From DATBLE01 sp963791425 (GTDB lineage Bacteria; Actinomycetota; Thermoleophilia; Gaiellales; Gaiellaceae), in contig CAWBSE010000003.1 of NCBI GenBank assembly GCA_963791425.1, positions 744,001 to 808,000 of the forward strand: DNA of 64,000 nt, in the 5' to 3' direction. Positions 1 to 7,388 of the stretch are shown here, one piece after another; the first letter of the stretch is position 1; each line of letters begins with the position of its first letter. The notes beneath the pieces were generated by a model that worked only from the letters and a program-made list of their open reading frames with translations, ran no database searches and had not been told where the DNA came from. A program made the translations under genes and the position numbers.

Positions 1-809
1 CGCTCTTCCCGTTCCACGGCTGGCTGCCGGACGCGTATCGCGAATCGCCGGCGGAGGTCTCGTCGGTGCTCTCGGGCGTGATCTCGAAGGCGGCCGCGTT
101 CGGGTTCCTGAGCATCTGCTTCCGGCTGTTCCCGGGGCCGGTGCAGGACTTCCGGACGCCGATCCTCGTCCTCGCCGCGATCGGGCTCGTCTATGGGTCG
201 CTGCTCGCGTTCCGCGCGCCGGACATTCGCGGCGTGATCGCGTACTCGTCCCTGGCGCAGATGGGGCTGATCTTCCTCGGCCTGTTCGCGACGAACAGCC
301 TCGGGATCGACGGCGCCGTGCTCCAGATGGTCAACCACGGGCTCATCTCCGCGGTGCTGTTCATGCTCGCCGGCGCGGTCGAGCGGCGGACGTCGACCGG
401 GCGCTTCGACCAGCTCGGCGGCATGGCCAAGGGTCGGCCCATCCTGGCGACGGTGCTGATGGCGATCGGCGTGATCGCGCTGGCCGTGCCGGGGTCGGCG
501 GCGTTCGCGGGCGAGTTCGCGATCCTCGCCGGGGTATTCACGGTCGGCTGGCTCTACGCGGTGATCGGCGCGATCGCGATCGTCCTCGCCGCCATGTACG
601 TGCTGCGGATGATCTCCGGCGTGCTGCACGACCGGAAGGGGACGGCGGTGCACGAGAGCGCGCTCGACCTGCGCCCGGCCGAGCTGGCGATCCTGGTGCC
701 GCTGATCGCGATCCTGCTGTTCCTGTCGGCCTGGCCGGCGGCGATCACCGAGCGGGTCATCAATGACCACCCGAAGGACACGATCGGCAAATTGAGGCCC
801 AAGCCATGA
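1..809 (+). CDS. nuoM: NADH-quinone oxidoreductase subunit M, 3' part (start lies before the window)
   Basis: Proton-pumping antiporter-like membrane subunit of respiratory complex I. The reading frame is already open at base 3 and encodes about 268 C-terminal residues. It opens with the conserved FHGWLPDAY segment and continues with EVSSVLSGVISK, the YSSLAQMG helix and a MVNHG motif, all typical of the NuoL/M/N family (proton-antiporter M domain). Several hydrophobic helices follow. The TGA stop overlaps the ATG of the next gene (ATGA), so nuoM and nuoN are translationally coupled and form the tail of a nuo operon extending to the left. NuoL is the main alternative, but the order M-N and the termination directly into nuoN favour NuoM. 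Confidence 0.93.
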   Translation, partial: LFPFHGWLPDAYRESPAEVSSVLSGVISKAAAFGFLSICFRLFPGPVQDFRTPILVLAAIGLVYGSLLAFRAPDIRGVIAYSSLAQMGLIFLGLFATNSLGIDGAVLQMVNHGLISAVLFMLAGAVERRTSTGRFDQLGGMAKGRPILATVLMAIGVIALAVPGSAAFAGEFAILAGVFTVGWLYAVIGAIAIVLAAMYVLRMISGVLHDRKGTAVHESALDLRPAELAILVPLIAILLFLSAWPAAITERVINDHPKDTIGKLRPKP

Positions 810-2284
810 TCGCCTCCGTCTCCCGCCCCCCGATCGACTGGTTCGCGATCTCGCCGTCGCTGATCCTGCTGATCGCCGCCGGCGTCTGCCTGATGGTCGC
901 CGTGCTCGCCCCGGAGGCGAAGAAGCGCGCGACCGCCGCGTCCGTCACCGCAGCCGCATTCGTCGGGTCGTTCGTCGCCGCCGTCCTGCTCTACGACCGC
1001 ACACCGATCGGGATGAGCGTGATCGCCGACACGGTCCGCCGCGACCGGTACTTCGCGCTGGGCGCGCTGATCCTCGCGGCGGTCGGGGTCGTCGCAGTGC
1101 TCGTCTCCTACACGGAGCGCATCGAGGGCGGCCACATCCCGGAGTACTACGCGCTGCTCGCCACCGCAGCGGCCGGAATGATGTTCCTGATCCAGGCGAA
1201 CAGCCTGCTGACGCTGTTCCTCGGGCTGGAGTGGTTCTCGATCTCGCTCTACATCCTCTGCGCGATCGACTACAGCCGGGAGAAATCGCTGGAGGCGGGC
1301 CTGAAGTATCTGATCGTCGGCGGATTCGGCTCCGCCGTGCTCCTGTTCGGCTCGGCGCTCGTCTACGGCGCCACCGGGAAGCTGACGTTCGACGGGATCG
1401 CAGCTGCGGTCACGGCGGGCGGACTCCAGCACGACGCGATCCTGCTCACCGGACTGGCGATGATCATCGTCGGGCTGGGGTTCAAGGCGTCCGCGGCGCC
1501 GTTCCACCAGTGGACGCCCGACGTCTACGAGGGCTCGCCGACGTCGGTGACGGCGTTCATGGCGGCCGCGACCAAGGTCGCTGCACTGCTGCTGACGCTG
1601 CGGATCCTCGTCACCGCGTTCCCGCAGGAGAAGAGCCTCTGGACGGTCGCGATCGCGGTGATCGCGGTCTGCTCGCTCGTGCTCGGCAACTTCGCCGCGC
1701 TCGTCCAGAAGAACCTGAAGCGGATGCTCGCGTACTCGTCGATCTCGAACGCCGGCTTCATGCTGATCGCCGTCTCCGCGAACAGCGCGCTCGGCGGCCG
1801 GGCGCTGCTCTTCTACCTGATCCCCTACGCGGCAGCCTCGCTCGGCGCGTTCGCCGTGATCGCCGCCCGCGAGCGCGAACTCGGCCGCGACGTGACAACC
1901 GAGAACCTCGCCGGGATGGGCTGGGAGCGGCCGGTGCTCGGCGCCTCGATGTGGGTGTTCATGCTCAGCTTCGCCGGGCTGCCGCCGACCGGCGGCTTCC
2001 TCGCCAAGTTCTACGTCTTCTCTGCCGCGTACGACGCCGGGATGCTGTGGCTTGTGATCGTCGGCGTGCTCGCCACCGCGGTCAGCCTCTACTACTACCT
2101 CAACGTGATCCGGGCGCTCTACCTGCGCCCGAGCGCCGAGTTGCAGTTCGCCGCGGGCGGCCAGCCGCCGCGCGAGTTGCTGCTCCACGCGGGCACGATC
2201 GCGTGCGTCGTCGTCGTGATCGGGTCGTTCTTCGCGGTGCAGCCGCTGATCGACCTCGCCACGAAGGCGATCGGGTCGCTCTAG
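806..2284 (+). CDS. nuoN: NADH-quinone oxidoreductase subunit N
   Basis: Membrane subunit N of complex I, one of the three antiporter-like proton-channel subunits. The protein has 492 residues, close to the usual NuoN length, and is almost entirely transmembrane helices. Family motifs are visible: an FLGLEWFSISLYIL segment near residue 140, GSAVLLFGSALVYG near 180, PFHQWTPDVYEGSPTSVTAF near 230 and a YSSISNAGFML helix near 310. The PFHQWxPDVYEG motif is diagnostic for subunit N. The ATG overlaps the nuoM stop by 4 bases. This is the last gene of the nuo operon, and its stop overlaps by 4 bases the stop of a convergent membrane protein gene, leaving no room for a terminator between them. Confidence 0.95.
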   Translation: MIASVSRPPIDWFAISPSLILLIAAGVCLMVAVLAPEAKKRATAASVTAAAFVGSFVAAVLLYDRTPIGMSVIADTVRRDRYFALGALILAAVGVVAVLVSYTERIEGGHIPEYYALLATAAAGMMFLIQANSLLTLFLGLEWFSISLYILCAIDYSREKSLEAGLKYLIVGGFGSAVLLFGSALVYGATGKLTFDGIAAAVTAGGLQHDAILLTGLAMIIVGLGFKASAAPFHQWTPDVYEGSPTSVTAFMAAATKVAALLLTLRILVTAFPQEKSLWTVAIAVIAVCSLVLGNFAALVQKNLKRMLAYSSISNAGFMLIAVSANSALGGRALLFYLIPYAAASLGAFAVIAARERELGRDVTTENLAGMGWERPVLGASMWVFMLSFAGLPPTGGFLAKFYVFSAAYDAGMLWLVIVGVLATAVSLYYYLNVIRALYLRPSAELQFAAGGQPPRELLLHAGTIACVVVVIGSFFAVQPLIDLATKAIGSL

Positions 2285-2673
2285 TAGGACTGCTGGCTCG
2301 GCGCAGGCCGGGCGAGTTGCCGCCGGATGGCCGGCAGCGACGCGAGCAGCGCCTGGATCCCGAACACGACCAGGCAGGCGATCCCGGCCGACACTGCGGC
2401 GCGCGGGACGGTGCCCTCGGCGCGAAGCGGGGCGCGCAGGGCGGCGGCGATCAGCACGAGCAGCAGCGTGACCACATGCAGCATCGCCATCACGCGGCGG
2501 TGCTGGAGCCGTTCCTCGGACTGGAGTTGCTCCTCCACGGCGGCCAGCCCGGCGACGACGATCGCGGGAACGGCGGCGAGCAGGAGGTAGAACGACAGCG
2601 AGGCGAGATTCAGCGCGTCGGTCAGGATCGAGAGGAGCACGAGCCCGACCGGGAGAAGCTCACGGCGCGTCAC
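2281..2673 (-). CDS. small membrane protein of unknown function
   Basis: Encodes 130 residues. There are about four hydrophobic stretches (near residues 8-25, 28-47, 65-84 and 95-113), separated by a charged segment around residues 48-62 rich in Glu, Gln and Arg. I do not recognise the family. It starts with GTG and ends convergently inside the nuoN stop (4-base overlap). It diverges from the metallo-beta-lactamase-fold hydrolase gene with a 53-base gap. The membrane topology comes from hydrophobicity read by eye. A role in respiration is not shown; only the position next to nuoN hints at it. Confidence 0.6.
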   Translation of the reverse strand: MTRRELLPVGLVLLSILTDALNLASLSFYLLLAAVPAIVVAGLAAVEEQLQSEERLQHRRVMAMLHVVTLLLVLIAAALRAPLRAEGTVPRAAVSAGIACLVVFGIQALLASLPAIRRQLARPAPSQQSY

Positions 2674-2711
2674 GGCCTGTAGCTTCGCCGCCGGGGCGGA
2701 CGTTCCTTCGT

Positions 2712-2717
2712 TAGATT
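2712..2717 (+). promoter_or_regulatory. putative -10 box (TAGATT) for a leaderless transcript
   Basis: TAGATT fits TANNNT and lies 9 nt before the ATG at 2727. No Shine-Dalgarno sequence precedes that ATG. The same arrangement recurs at many first genes in this window. Confidence 0.4.
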
Positions 2718-2726
2718 CCGACCCGG

Positions 2727-3419
2727 ATGAGCGTTCCTCTGACCTGGCTCGGACATGCGGGCTTCCGGTTCGACAGCCCCGGCGGCACGCGGGTGTACGT
2801 CGACCCCTGGCTGACCGGGAACCCGAAGTGCCCGGACGCCGAGAAGGAGCCCGAGCGGGTCGACGTGATCGCGCTCACGCACGGCCACGGCGACCACGTC
2901 GGCGACACCGTCGAGCTCTGGCAGAAGCACAAGCCGCCCGTCCTCGCGATGAACGAATTGCGCAGCTGGCTCGCCGCGCAGGGCGTCGAGCCTGCGGGCC
3001 CGGAGGGCGGCAACAAGGGCGGCACGATGACCGCCGGCGGTGTGAAGTTCACACTCACCGACGCGAATCACTCGTCGAGCGGCCCCGACGGCCAGTACCT
3101 GGGCGAGCCCGCGGGAATCGTCGTCGAGCTGGAGGACGGCTTCACGATCTACTTCGCCGGCGACACGAACGTCTTCGCCTCGATGCAGCTGATCGGCCGC
3201 ATCTACGAGCCTGACGTCGTCGTGCTTCCGATCGGCGGCCACTACACGATGGCCCCACGCGAGGCCGCCGTCGCGCTCGAGCTCCTCGGCGCGACGCGCT
3301 GCGTCCCGTGCCACTACGGGACGTTCCCGCTGCTCTCCGGCAACCCGGACGAGCTGCGGAGGCTCGCGCCCGGCGTCGAGGTCATCGCCCCCGAGCCCGG
3401 CGAGACGGTCGAGCTTTGA
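2727..3419 (+). CDS. metal-dependent hydrolase, metallo-beta-lactamase fold (UPF0173/UlaG-like)
   Basis: Encodes 230 residues with the signature THGHGDHVGD at about residues 50-60 (HxHxDH metal ligands). Further metal-ligand candidates are DANHSSS near 113 and FAGDTN near 148, followed by PIGGHYTM and PCHYGTFP near the C-terminus. This layout matches the UPF0173 family of small metallo-hydrolases; the substrate is not known. The start WLGHAGFRF is the conserved N-terminal strand, which supports the ATG at 2727. The stop overlaps a TTG start of the next gene. Leaderless transcription is likely, since a TANNNT box lies 9 nt upstream and no ribosome site is visible. Confidence 0.88.
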   Translation: MSVPLTWLGHAGFRFDSPGGTRVYVDPWLTGNPKCPDAEKEPERVDVIALTHGHGDHVGDTVELWQKHKPPVLAMNELRSWLAAQGVEPAGPEGGNKGGTMTAGGVKFTLTDANHSSSGPDGQYLGEPAGIVVELEDGFTIYFAGDTNVFASMQLIGRIYEPDVVVLPIGGHYTMAPREAAVALELLGATRCVPCHYGTFPLLSGNPDELRRLAPGVEVIAPEPGETVEL

Positions 3420-3691
3420 GACAGCGCTGGCTCGGCGCGACGGGCGTTCAGGTGCCTGAGATCGCCGTCGACGGGGAGCTGGAGCTGCCGGGCGACGTGC
3501 TCTGGCTGGAGAGCGCGGGCGCCGAGGAGCTGCATGCGGCCCACGCGGCCGGACAGCCCGTCGCCGCGCACGCCGACACGCCGGAGGGCGTGAAGGCGGC
3601 GCTGGCGCACCCGGAGGTCGCCTGCGTGCTCGTCCCGGACGACCGGCGTGAGCTGCTCGACCTCGACCTGCGGGAGTTGACCTACGGCTAA
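3416..3691 (+). CDS. small protein of unknown function coupled to the upstream hydrolase
   Basis: Encodes about 91 residues from a TTG whose last two bases fall in the TGA of the upstream hydrolase (TTGA overlap). No ATG or GTG lies nearby in this frame. The sequence begins MRQRWLGATG, is acidic and Ala-rich, has no membrane segment, and contains an ADTPEGVKAAL stretch followed by CVLVPDDRRELLDLDL. It reads as a small alpha/beta protein, but I cannot name the family. The TTGA coupling to the MBL-fold gene suggests co-translation and perhaps a shared job. Another start choice or a non-coding region remains possible. Confidence 0.55.
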   Translation: MRQRWLGATGVQVPEIAVDGELELPGDVLWLESAGAEELHAAHAAGQPVAAHADTPEGVKAALAHPEVACVLVPDDRRELLDLDLRELTYG

Positions 3692-3701
3692 GCCGGTCGC
3701 G

Positions 3702-4526
3702 ACGTTCTCGATCGTCGCGTGCGATCTCGACGCCGGGCACTGGGGCGTCGCCACGCAGTCGAAGTTCCTCGCGGTCGGGTCGGTCGTCCCCTGGGCGGAG
3801 CCCGGAGTCGGCGCGGTCGCGACGCAGTCGTATGCCAATCCGGCGTACGGACCCGACGGGTTGCGGCTGCTGCGCGAGGGGCTCTCGGCCGGGGACGTCG
3901 TCGCCCGGCTGACCGCGGCGGACGAGGGTCGCGACCAGCGCCAGCTCGGCGTCGTGGACGCCCACGGCGCGTCGGCGACGTTCAGCGGCCCCGGCTGCCA
4001 CGACTGGGCCGGCGGCCGCACGGGACCGTGCTACGCGGCGCAGGGGAACATCCTGGTCTCGGCCGCCACCGTGGACGCGCTGGCGGAGACGTTCGAGGCG
4101 ACGGCGGGGCGCCCCCTGGCGGAGCGGCTGATCGACTGCCTCGCCGCAGCACAGGCGGCGGGCGGCGACCGGCGCGGCCAACAGTCGGCCGCGCTGCTGG
4201 TGGTCGAGAAGGACGGCGGCTACGCGGGGTTGTCCGACACGCTGGTCGATCTCCGCGTCGACGACCATCCGCAGCCGATCGACGAGCTGCGGCGACTGTA
4301 CGGGCTCCACGAGGCGCTGTTCGGGAAAACGCCGCGCGGGGAATGGATCGCGGTCGACGAGGCGCTGGCCGCGGAGCTGCGCGAGCGCCTCGCCGCGCTC
4401 GGCTACGACGAGGAATTGCCGGCCGCGTTCACGCGTTGGTCCGGCAACGAGAACCTGGAGGAACGAGTCGACGGGGTCGAGCGAATCGACCCGGTCGTCC
4501 TACGAGCACTGAGGGAGGCGGAGTGA
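3702..4526 (+). CDS. DUF1028 family protein (start codon not resolved)
   Basis: Encodes about 274 residues. The N-terminus reads TFSIVACDLDAGHWGVATQS followed by FLAVGSVVPWAEPGVGAVATQ and YANPAYGPDGL, the characteristic opening of DUF1028 proteins (Ntn-hydrolase-like fold, function unknown). The C-terminal third, after about residue 190, resembles the peptidoglycan-binding-like extension some members carry. The frame is open from 3681, just after an in-frame TGA, but has no ATG, GTG, TTG or CTG before the TTG at 3861, which would remove the whole conserved N-terminus. The true start is therefore non-canonical (ACG at 3702 or ATC at 3711) or the base calls near 3695 are wrong. The coordinate given assumes the conserved N-terminus is translated. 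The stop overlaps the next GTG (GTGA). Confidence 0.75.
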   Translation, partial: TFSIVACDLDAGHWGVATQSKFLAVGSVVPWAEPGVGAVATQSYANPAYGPDGLRLLREGLSAGDVVARLTAADEGRDQRQLGVVDAHGASATFSGPGCHDWAGGRTGPCYAAQGNILVSAATVDALAETFEATAGRPLAERLIDCLAAAQAAGGDRRGQQSAALLVVEKDGGYAGLSDTLVDLRVDDHPQPIDELRRLYGLHEALFGKTPRGEWIAVDEALAAELRERLAALGYDEELPAAFTRWSGNENLEERVDGVERIDPVVLRALREAE

Positions 4527-5188
4527 GCGAGAGCGACGGGTATGAGATCGCACACGTGGACGAGCTGGAGGAGATGCCGATCAACCAGGGCGAGTTCGTC
4601 TGGCGGCCCGTGCGGCGGCAGTTCGGGATCAGCGCGTTCGGCACCAACGCCTACACGGCGACGGCGGGGCAGCGCATCCTGGAGGAGCACAGCGAGAAGG
4701 ACGGGCACGAGGAGATGTACGTCGTCCTGCGAGGAAGGGTGACCTTCCAGCTCGACGGCGAGGATGTCGACGGGCCGGCGGGAACGATCCTGTTCGTCCG
4801 GCCGGGAACGAAGCGCGGCGCGATCGCCGTCGAGGACGACTCGGCGATCCTCGCCGTCGGCGCCAAGCCCGGCGTGGTCTTCGAGCCCTCGGCGTGGGAG
4901 GAGATCTTCGCGGCGTTCTCCTACGCGGAGAGGGGCGAGGTCGACAGGGCCCGCGAGATGATCGACCGCGCGCTCGAGCAGAAGCCGGACGAGTGGCAGG
5001 GCCACTTCAACGCCGCCTGCTTCGAGGTCCGGTACGGCGGCGACAACGAGGCGGGCATCGCTCACCTCCAGCGGGCCTACGAGCTCGATCCGGAGCAGGT
5101 TGCGCGGGCCGCGGCAAAGGACACCGACCTCGATCCGGTGCGCGACGACCCGCGCGTGGCCGCGATCACCGGCGGCGAGACGGCATGA
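4523..5188 (+). CDS. cupin domain protein with C-terminal TPR-like helices (first copy)
   Basis: Encodes 221 residues. Residues 1-125 form a cupin with an E-H-x-E-K-x-G-H-E-E-M-Y-V-V motif (metal-ligand candidates His and Glu near 55-65) and a second cupin strand PAGTILFVRPG. Residues 130-221 form helical repeats of TPR type (AREMIDRALEQKPDEWQGHF, then GIAHLQRAYELDPE). The next gene is a paralogue with the same architecture, so the pair is a tandem duplication. Both starts overlap the preceding stop by 4 bases, so the genes are co-translated with the DUF1028 gene. The substrate or sensed ligand is unknown; the cupin plus TPR build suggests a small-molecule-binding or regulatory protein. Confidence 0.8.
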   Translation: MSESDGYEIAHVDELEEMPINQGEFVWRPVRRQFGISAFGTNAYTATAGQRILEEHSEKDGHEEMYVVLRGRVTFQLDGEDVDGPAGTILFVRPGTKRGAIAVEDDSAILAVGAKPGVVFEPSAWEEIFAAFSYAERGEVDRAREMIDRALEQKPDEWQGHFNAACFEVRYGGDNEAGIAHLQRAYELDPEQVARAAAKDTDLDPVRDDPRVAAITGGETA

Positions 5189-5802
5189 GCGAGGGCTACG
5201 ACGTCGTCGCCGTCGACGACCTCGACCGGATCCCCGTGGACAAGGGGCTCGAATGGCGGCCGATCCGGCGCAGGTTCGGCATCCGCGCGTTCGGCATGAA
5301 CGCGTACACCTCGGCCGACGTCGGCGACTGGGTGGTCGAGAAGCACACCGAGTCGAGCCTCGGGCACGAGGAGGTCTACGTCGTGATCGCCGGACGGGCG
5401 CGGTTCACGATCGGCGACGACACGTTCGATGCGCCGACCGGGACGATCGTCCACATCGGGGATACCGCGCTCGAGCGGCTCGCGGTCGCCGAGGAGCCGG
5501 GCACGACGGTGCTCGCGGTCGGCGGCAAGCCCGGCGAGGCGTTCACACCGTCGTCGTGGGAGTGGTTCTTCGAGGCGTACGCGCAGCCGCCCGACGAGGG
5601 CATCGCGACGATGCACGAGGCGATGGAGGAGTTCGGCGAGCAGGGGCATCTCTACTACCACCTCGCCTGCATCGAGGCCCGCGCCGGCCGCCTGGACGAC
5701 GCACGGGCCCACCTCGCCCGCGCGATCGAGCTGCGGCCCGAGAGCGCCGAGCGCGCCGCGAACGATCCGGATCTCGCCGCGATCGTCGGGGACGGCGACT
5801 AG
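5185..5802 (+). CDS. cupin domain protein with C-terminal TPR-like helices (second copy)
   Basis: Encodes 205 residues, clearly paralogous to the preceding protein. Shared segments include WRPxRRxFGIxAFGxNAYT near residue 30, GHEEVYVVIAGRA in the cupin strand and the GGKPGEAF turn. The C-terminal helices (LYYHLACIEARAGRLDDARA, then HLARAIELRPE) match a TPR pair. ATG overlaps the upstream stop (ATGA). This is the last gene of the 2727-5802 operon and is followed 4 bases later by a strong hairpin. Function unknown. Differences between the copies (one lacks the AGIAHL region) suggest divergence rather than recent gene conversion. Confidence 0.8.
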   Translation: MSEGYDVVAVDDLDRIPVDKGLEWRPIRRRFGIRAFGMNAYTSADVGDWVVEKHTESSLGHEEVYVVIAGRARFTIGDDTFDAPTGTIVHIGDTALERLAVAEEPGTTVLAVGGKPGEAFTPSSWEWFFEAYAQPPDEGIATMHEAMEEFGEQGHLYYHLACIEARAGRLDDARAHLARAIELRPESAERAANDPDLAAIVGDGD

Positions 5803-5806
5803 GAAC

Positions 5807-5845
5807 ACGGCGGGGCCGGAGCTGCGGCTGCTCCGGCCCCGCCGT
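5807..5845. terminator. strong bidirectional hairpin terminator
   Basis: A perfect 16-bp stem (5807-5822 with 5830-5845, arm ACGGCGGGGCCGGAGC) closes a 7-nt loop (5823-5829). It lies between the convergent stops of the second cupin gene (5802) and the secreted repeat protein (5857). No T-tract follows, as is usual for GC-rich actinobacterial terminators. Confidence 0.8.
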
Positions 5846-5856
5846 CGCGTGGCCCT

Positions 5857-6567
5857 CTAGTCGTCCCCGAGGGTGTCGTCCTCGATTTCCTTCGGCGTGA
5901 GCGCCTGGAGACCGGTGGCGTCGAGGCCGGGCGCGCCCTTGATCTGCACCTCACCACGGTCGCCGTCCGCGATCGCACCGCCGGCCGGATCGATCTTCGT
6001 CGTCGACGAGACCGGGAAGGTGAGCGTCAGCCCGACGAACGGCTTGCCCGCGTCGTTTCCCTTCGTGACGAGGATCGTGATCGACCCGTTCGTCGCGCCC
6101 ACCGCAGCGGTGTAGGCGGAGAGCGTGCCCTTCAGCTCGTACGTGGCCTGCTTCGGGCCGCCGCCCGGGCCGCCGCCGGCGCCCTTGGCCTCGATCTGCT
6201 TCGGCGCGAGCGCCTGGAGGCCGGTGGCGTCCAGGCCCGCCGCGCCCTTGATCTGCATCTCGCCGTTGTCGCCGTCCGTGATCGTTCCGCTGCGGGACTC
6301 GACCTTGGTCGTCGACGAGACCGGGAACGTGAGCGTCAGCCCGACGAACGGCTTGCCGGCGTCGCTCGCCTTCGTGACGAGGATCGTGATCGAGCCGTTC
6401 GTCGCGCCGACCGCAGCGGTGTAGGCCGACAGCGTGCCCTTCAGCTCGTAGTTGGCCTGCTTCGGGCCGCCACCGCCCCCTCCACCGCCGCCGTGATCGG
6501 CGAGCGCGGCTGCGGGCAGGGCGAGCGCCGTTGCGGCGAGAAGCGAAACGAGAACCTTTGTGCGCAT
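5857..6567 (-). CDS. secreted protein with a Gly-rich linker and two near-identical tandem domains
   Basis: Encodes 236 residues. A Sec signal peptide (MRTKVLVSLLAATALALPAA, cleavage probably after ALA near 26) is followed by HGGGGGGGGGPKQ and two tandem copies of about 88 residues. Each copy begins YELKGTLSAYTAAVGATNGS and contains ITILVTK, GKPFVGLTLTFPVSSTTK, a DGDxGEMQIKG strand and a GLDATGLQAL end. A second Gly-rich linker joins the copies. The repeats are probably beta-sandwich domains; the acidic tail ends EDDTLGDD. The start is fixed by GGAGG 6 nt before the ATG at 6567, one of the few clear Shine-Dalgarno sites here. Family and function are not recognised. Confidence 0.8.
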   Translation of the reverse strand: MRTKVLVSLLAATALALPAAALADHGGGGGGGGGPKQANYELKGTLSAYTAAVGATNGSITILVTKASDAGKPFVGLTLTFPVSSTTKVESRSGTITDGDNGEMQIKGAAGLDATGLQALAPKQIEAKGAGGGPGGGPKQATYELKGTLSAYTAAVGATNGSITILVTKGNDAGKPFVGLTLTFPVSSTTKIDPAGGAIADGDRGEVQIKGAPGLDATGLQALTPKEIEDDTLGDD

Positions 6568-6646
6568 GTGACCTCCGGGGAGAGTGGGTTTACACCCGTT
6601 GAGAGCCCGGATCGGCGAAGAACTTGCGCGGCCCGCGCGAAATCCC

Positions 6647-7388
6647 TCAGGCGGGTGAGCCGTCGCCCGGCAGCCGCGTCTCCCCCGCTTGCGTACGGAG
6701 CGCGGGTACCGGGTCGTGCTCGGGGCGGGCAACGATCAGCACCGCGCCGTGCTCCTCGCCCGCCAGCGCGGTGACGAGCATCTCCAGCCCGACGGCGAGC
6801 GCGAACGCCTTGTGCGCCCTGTCGCCGCCGAACGGGACGAGCTCTTCCGGCGGCGCGAGCCCGGCGAGCACGTCGCCGTGGGTGACGCGCCCCATCGAGA
6901 CGTCGGTGACGAGGGGGCGCCCGTCGGAGCTGGGGACACCGATCGCGATCGGGTTCGTCCCGGCAAGGGGCGGGCCGCCGTCGGGTGAGGCAAGCCGTCG
7001 CGGCGAGGTCGCGGTCAGCGCCGCGGCGAGCCCGCCGCCGGCGAGCCGGCGCACCCAGTAGCCGAGCGAGCCGGTGGGGAAGCAGCGCTCGGCGACGATC
7101 ACCCGGGCGTGGGCCGGTGGGGCCGCGAGCACCGAGTCGCAGATCGCGGCGAGCGTGAGGTAGCCGAGCGCGCCGGCGCCGTCCCAGCGCTCGTATGCCT
7201 CGTCGGCGTAGAGCGGCTGGGGCCGTGCGTCCGGATCGATGTCCGGGAAGCGTCTCGAGCCAGTCGATCCGCGCGAGCCCGTGGCTCGTCTTGCCGCGCG
7301 CCTCGGCGTCGAGAAAGTGGTCGGCGAGCGTGGCGGCGTCGGCATCGGAGAAGCCGAGGGCGCGCAGCCGGTCCAGCGGCTCGGTCAG
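6647..7388 (-). pseudogene. Ldh_2 family oxidoreductase (malate/L-lactate dehydrogenase-like), frameshifted
   Basis: The first about 47 residues (TEPLDRLRALGFSDADAATL, then HGLARIDWLETLP) lie in one frame. The rest (DIDPDARPQPLYADEAYERW onward, with GTNPIAIGVPSSDGRPLVTD and VPFGGDRAHKAFALAVG) lies in the next frame. Deleting one C in the CCC at about 7243-7246 joins them into a continuous Ldh_2 protein, an NAD(P)H-dependent 2-oxo acid reductase type. The joined product is about 247 residues, shorter than the usual 330-350, and ends soon after the FGG segment. The apparent start is CTG at 7388, overlapping the stop of the Mrp gene (CTGA). Either a young pseudogene or a single-base sequence error; conservation on both sides of the shift favours error. 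Confidence 0.7.

Noticed and set aside
554..2188. Long minus-strand ORF over nuoN rich in Arg, Glu and Gly
   Set aside because: It is a shadow of nuoN caused by GC-rich codons; no domain motif and low-complexity composition. The same applies to the many other long antisense ORFs (for example 2670-4310, 11445-14315 upstream part, 15898-18315, 36485-39124, 54002-55666).
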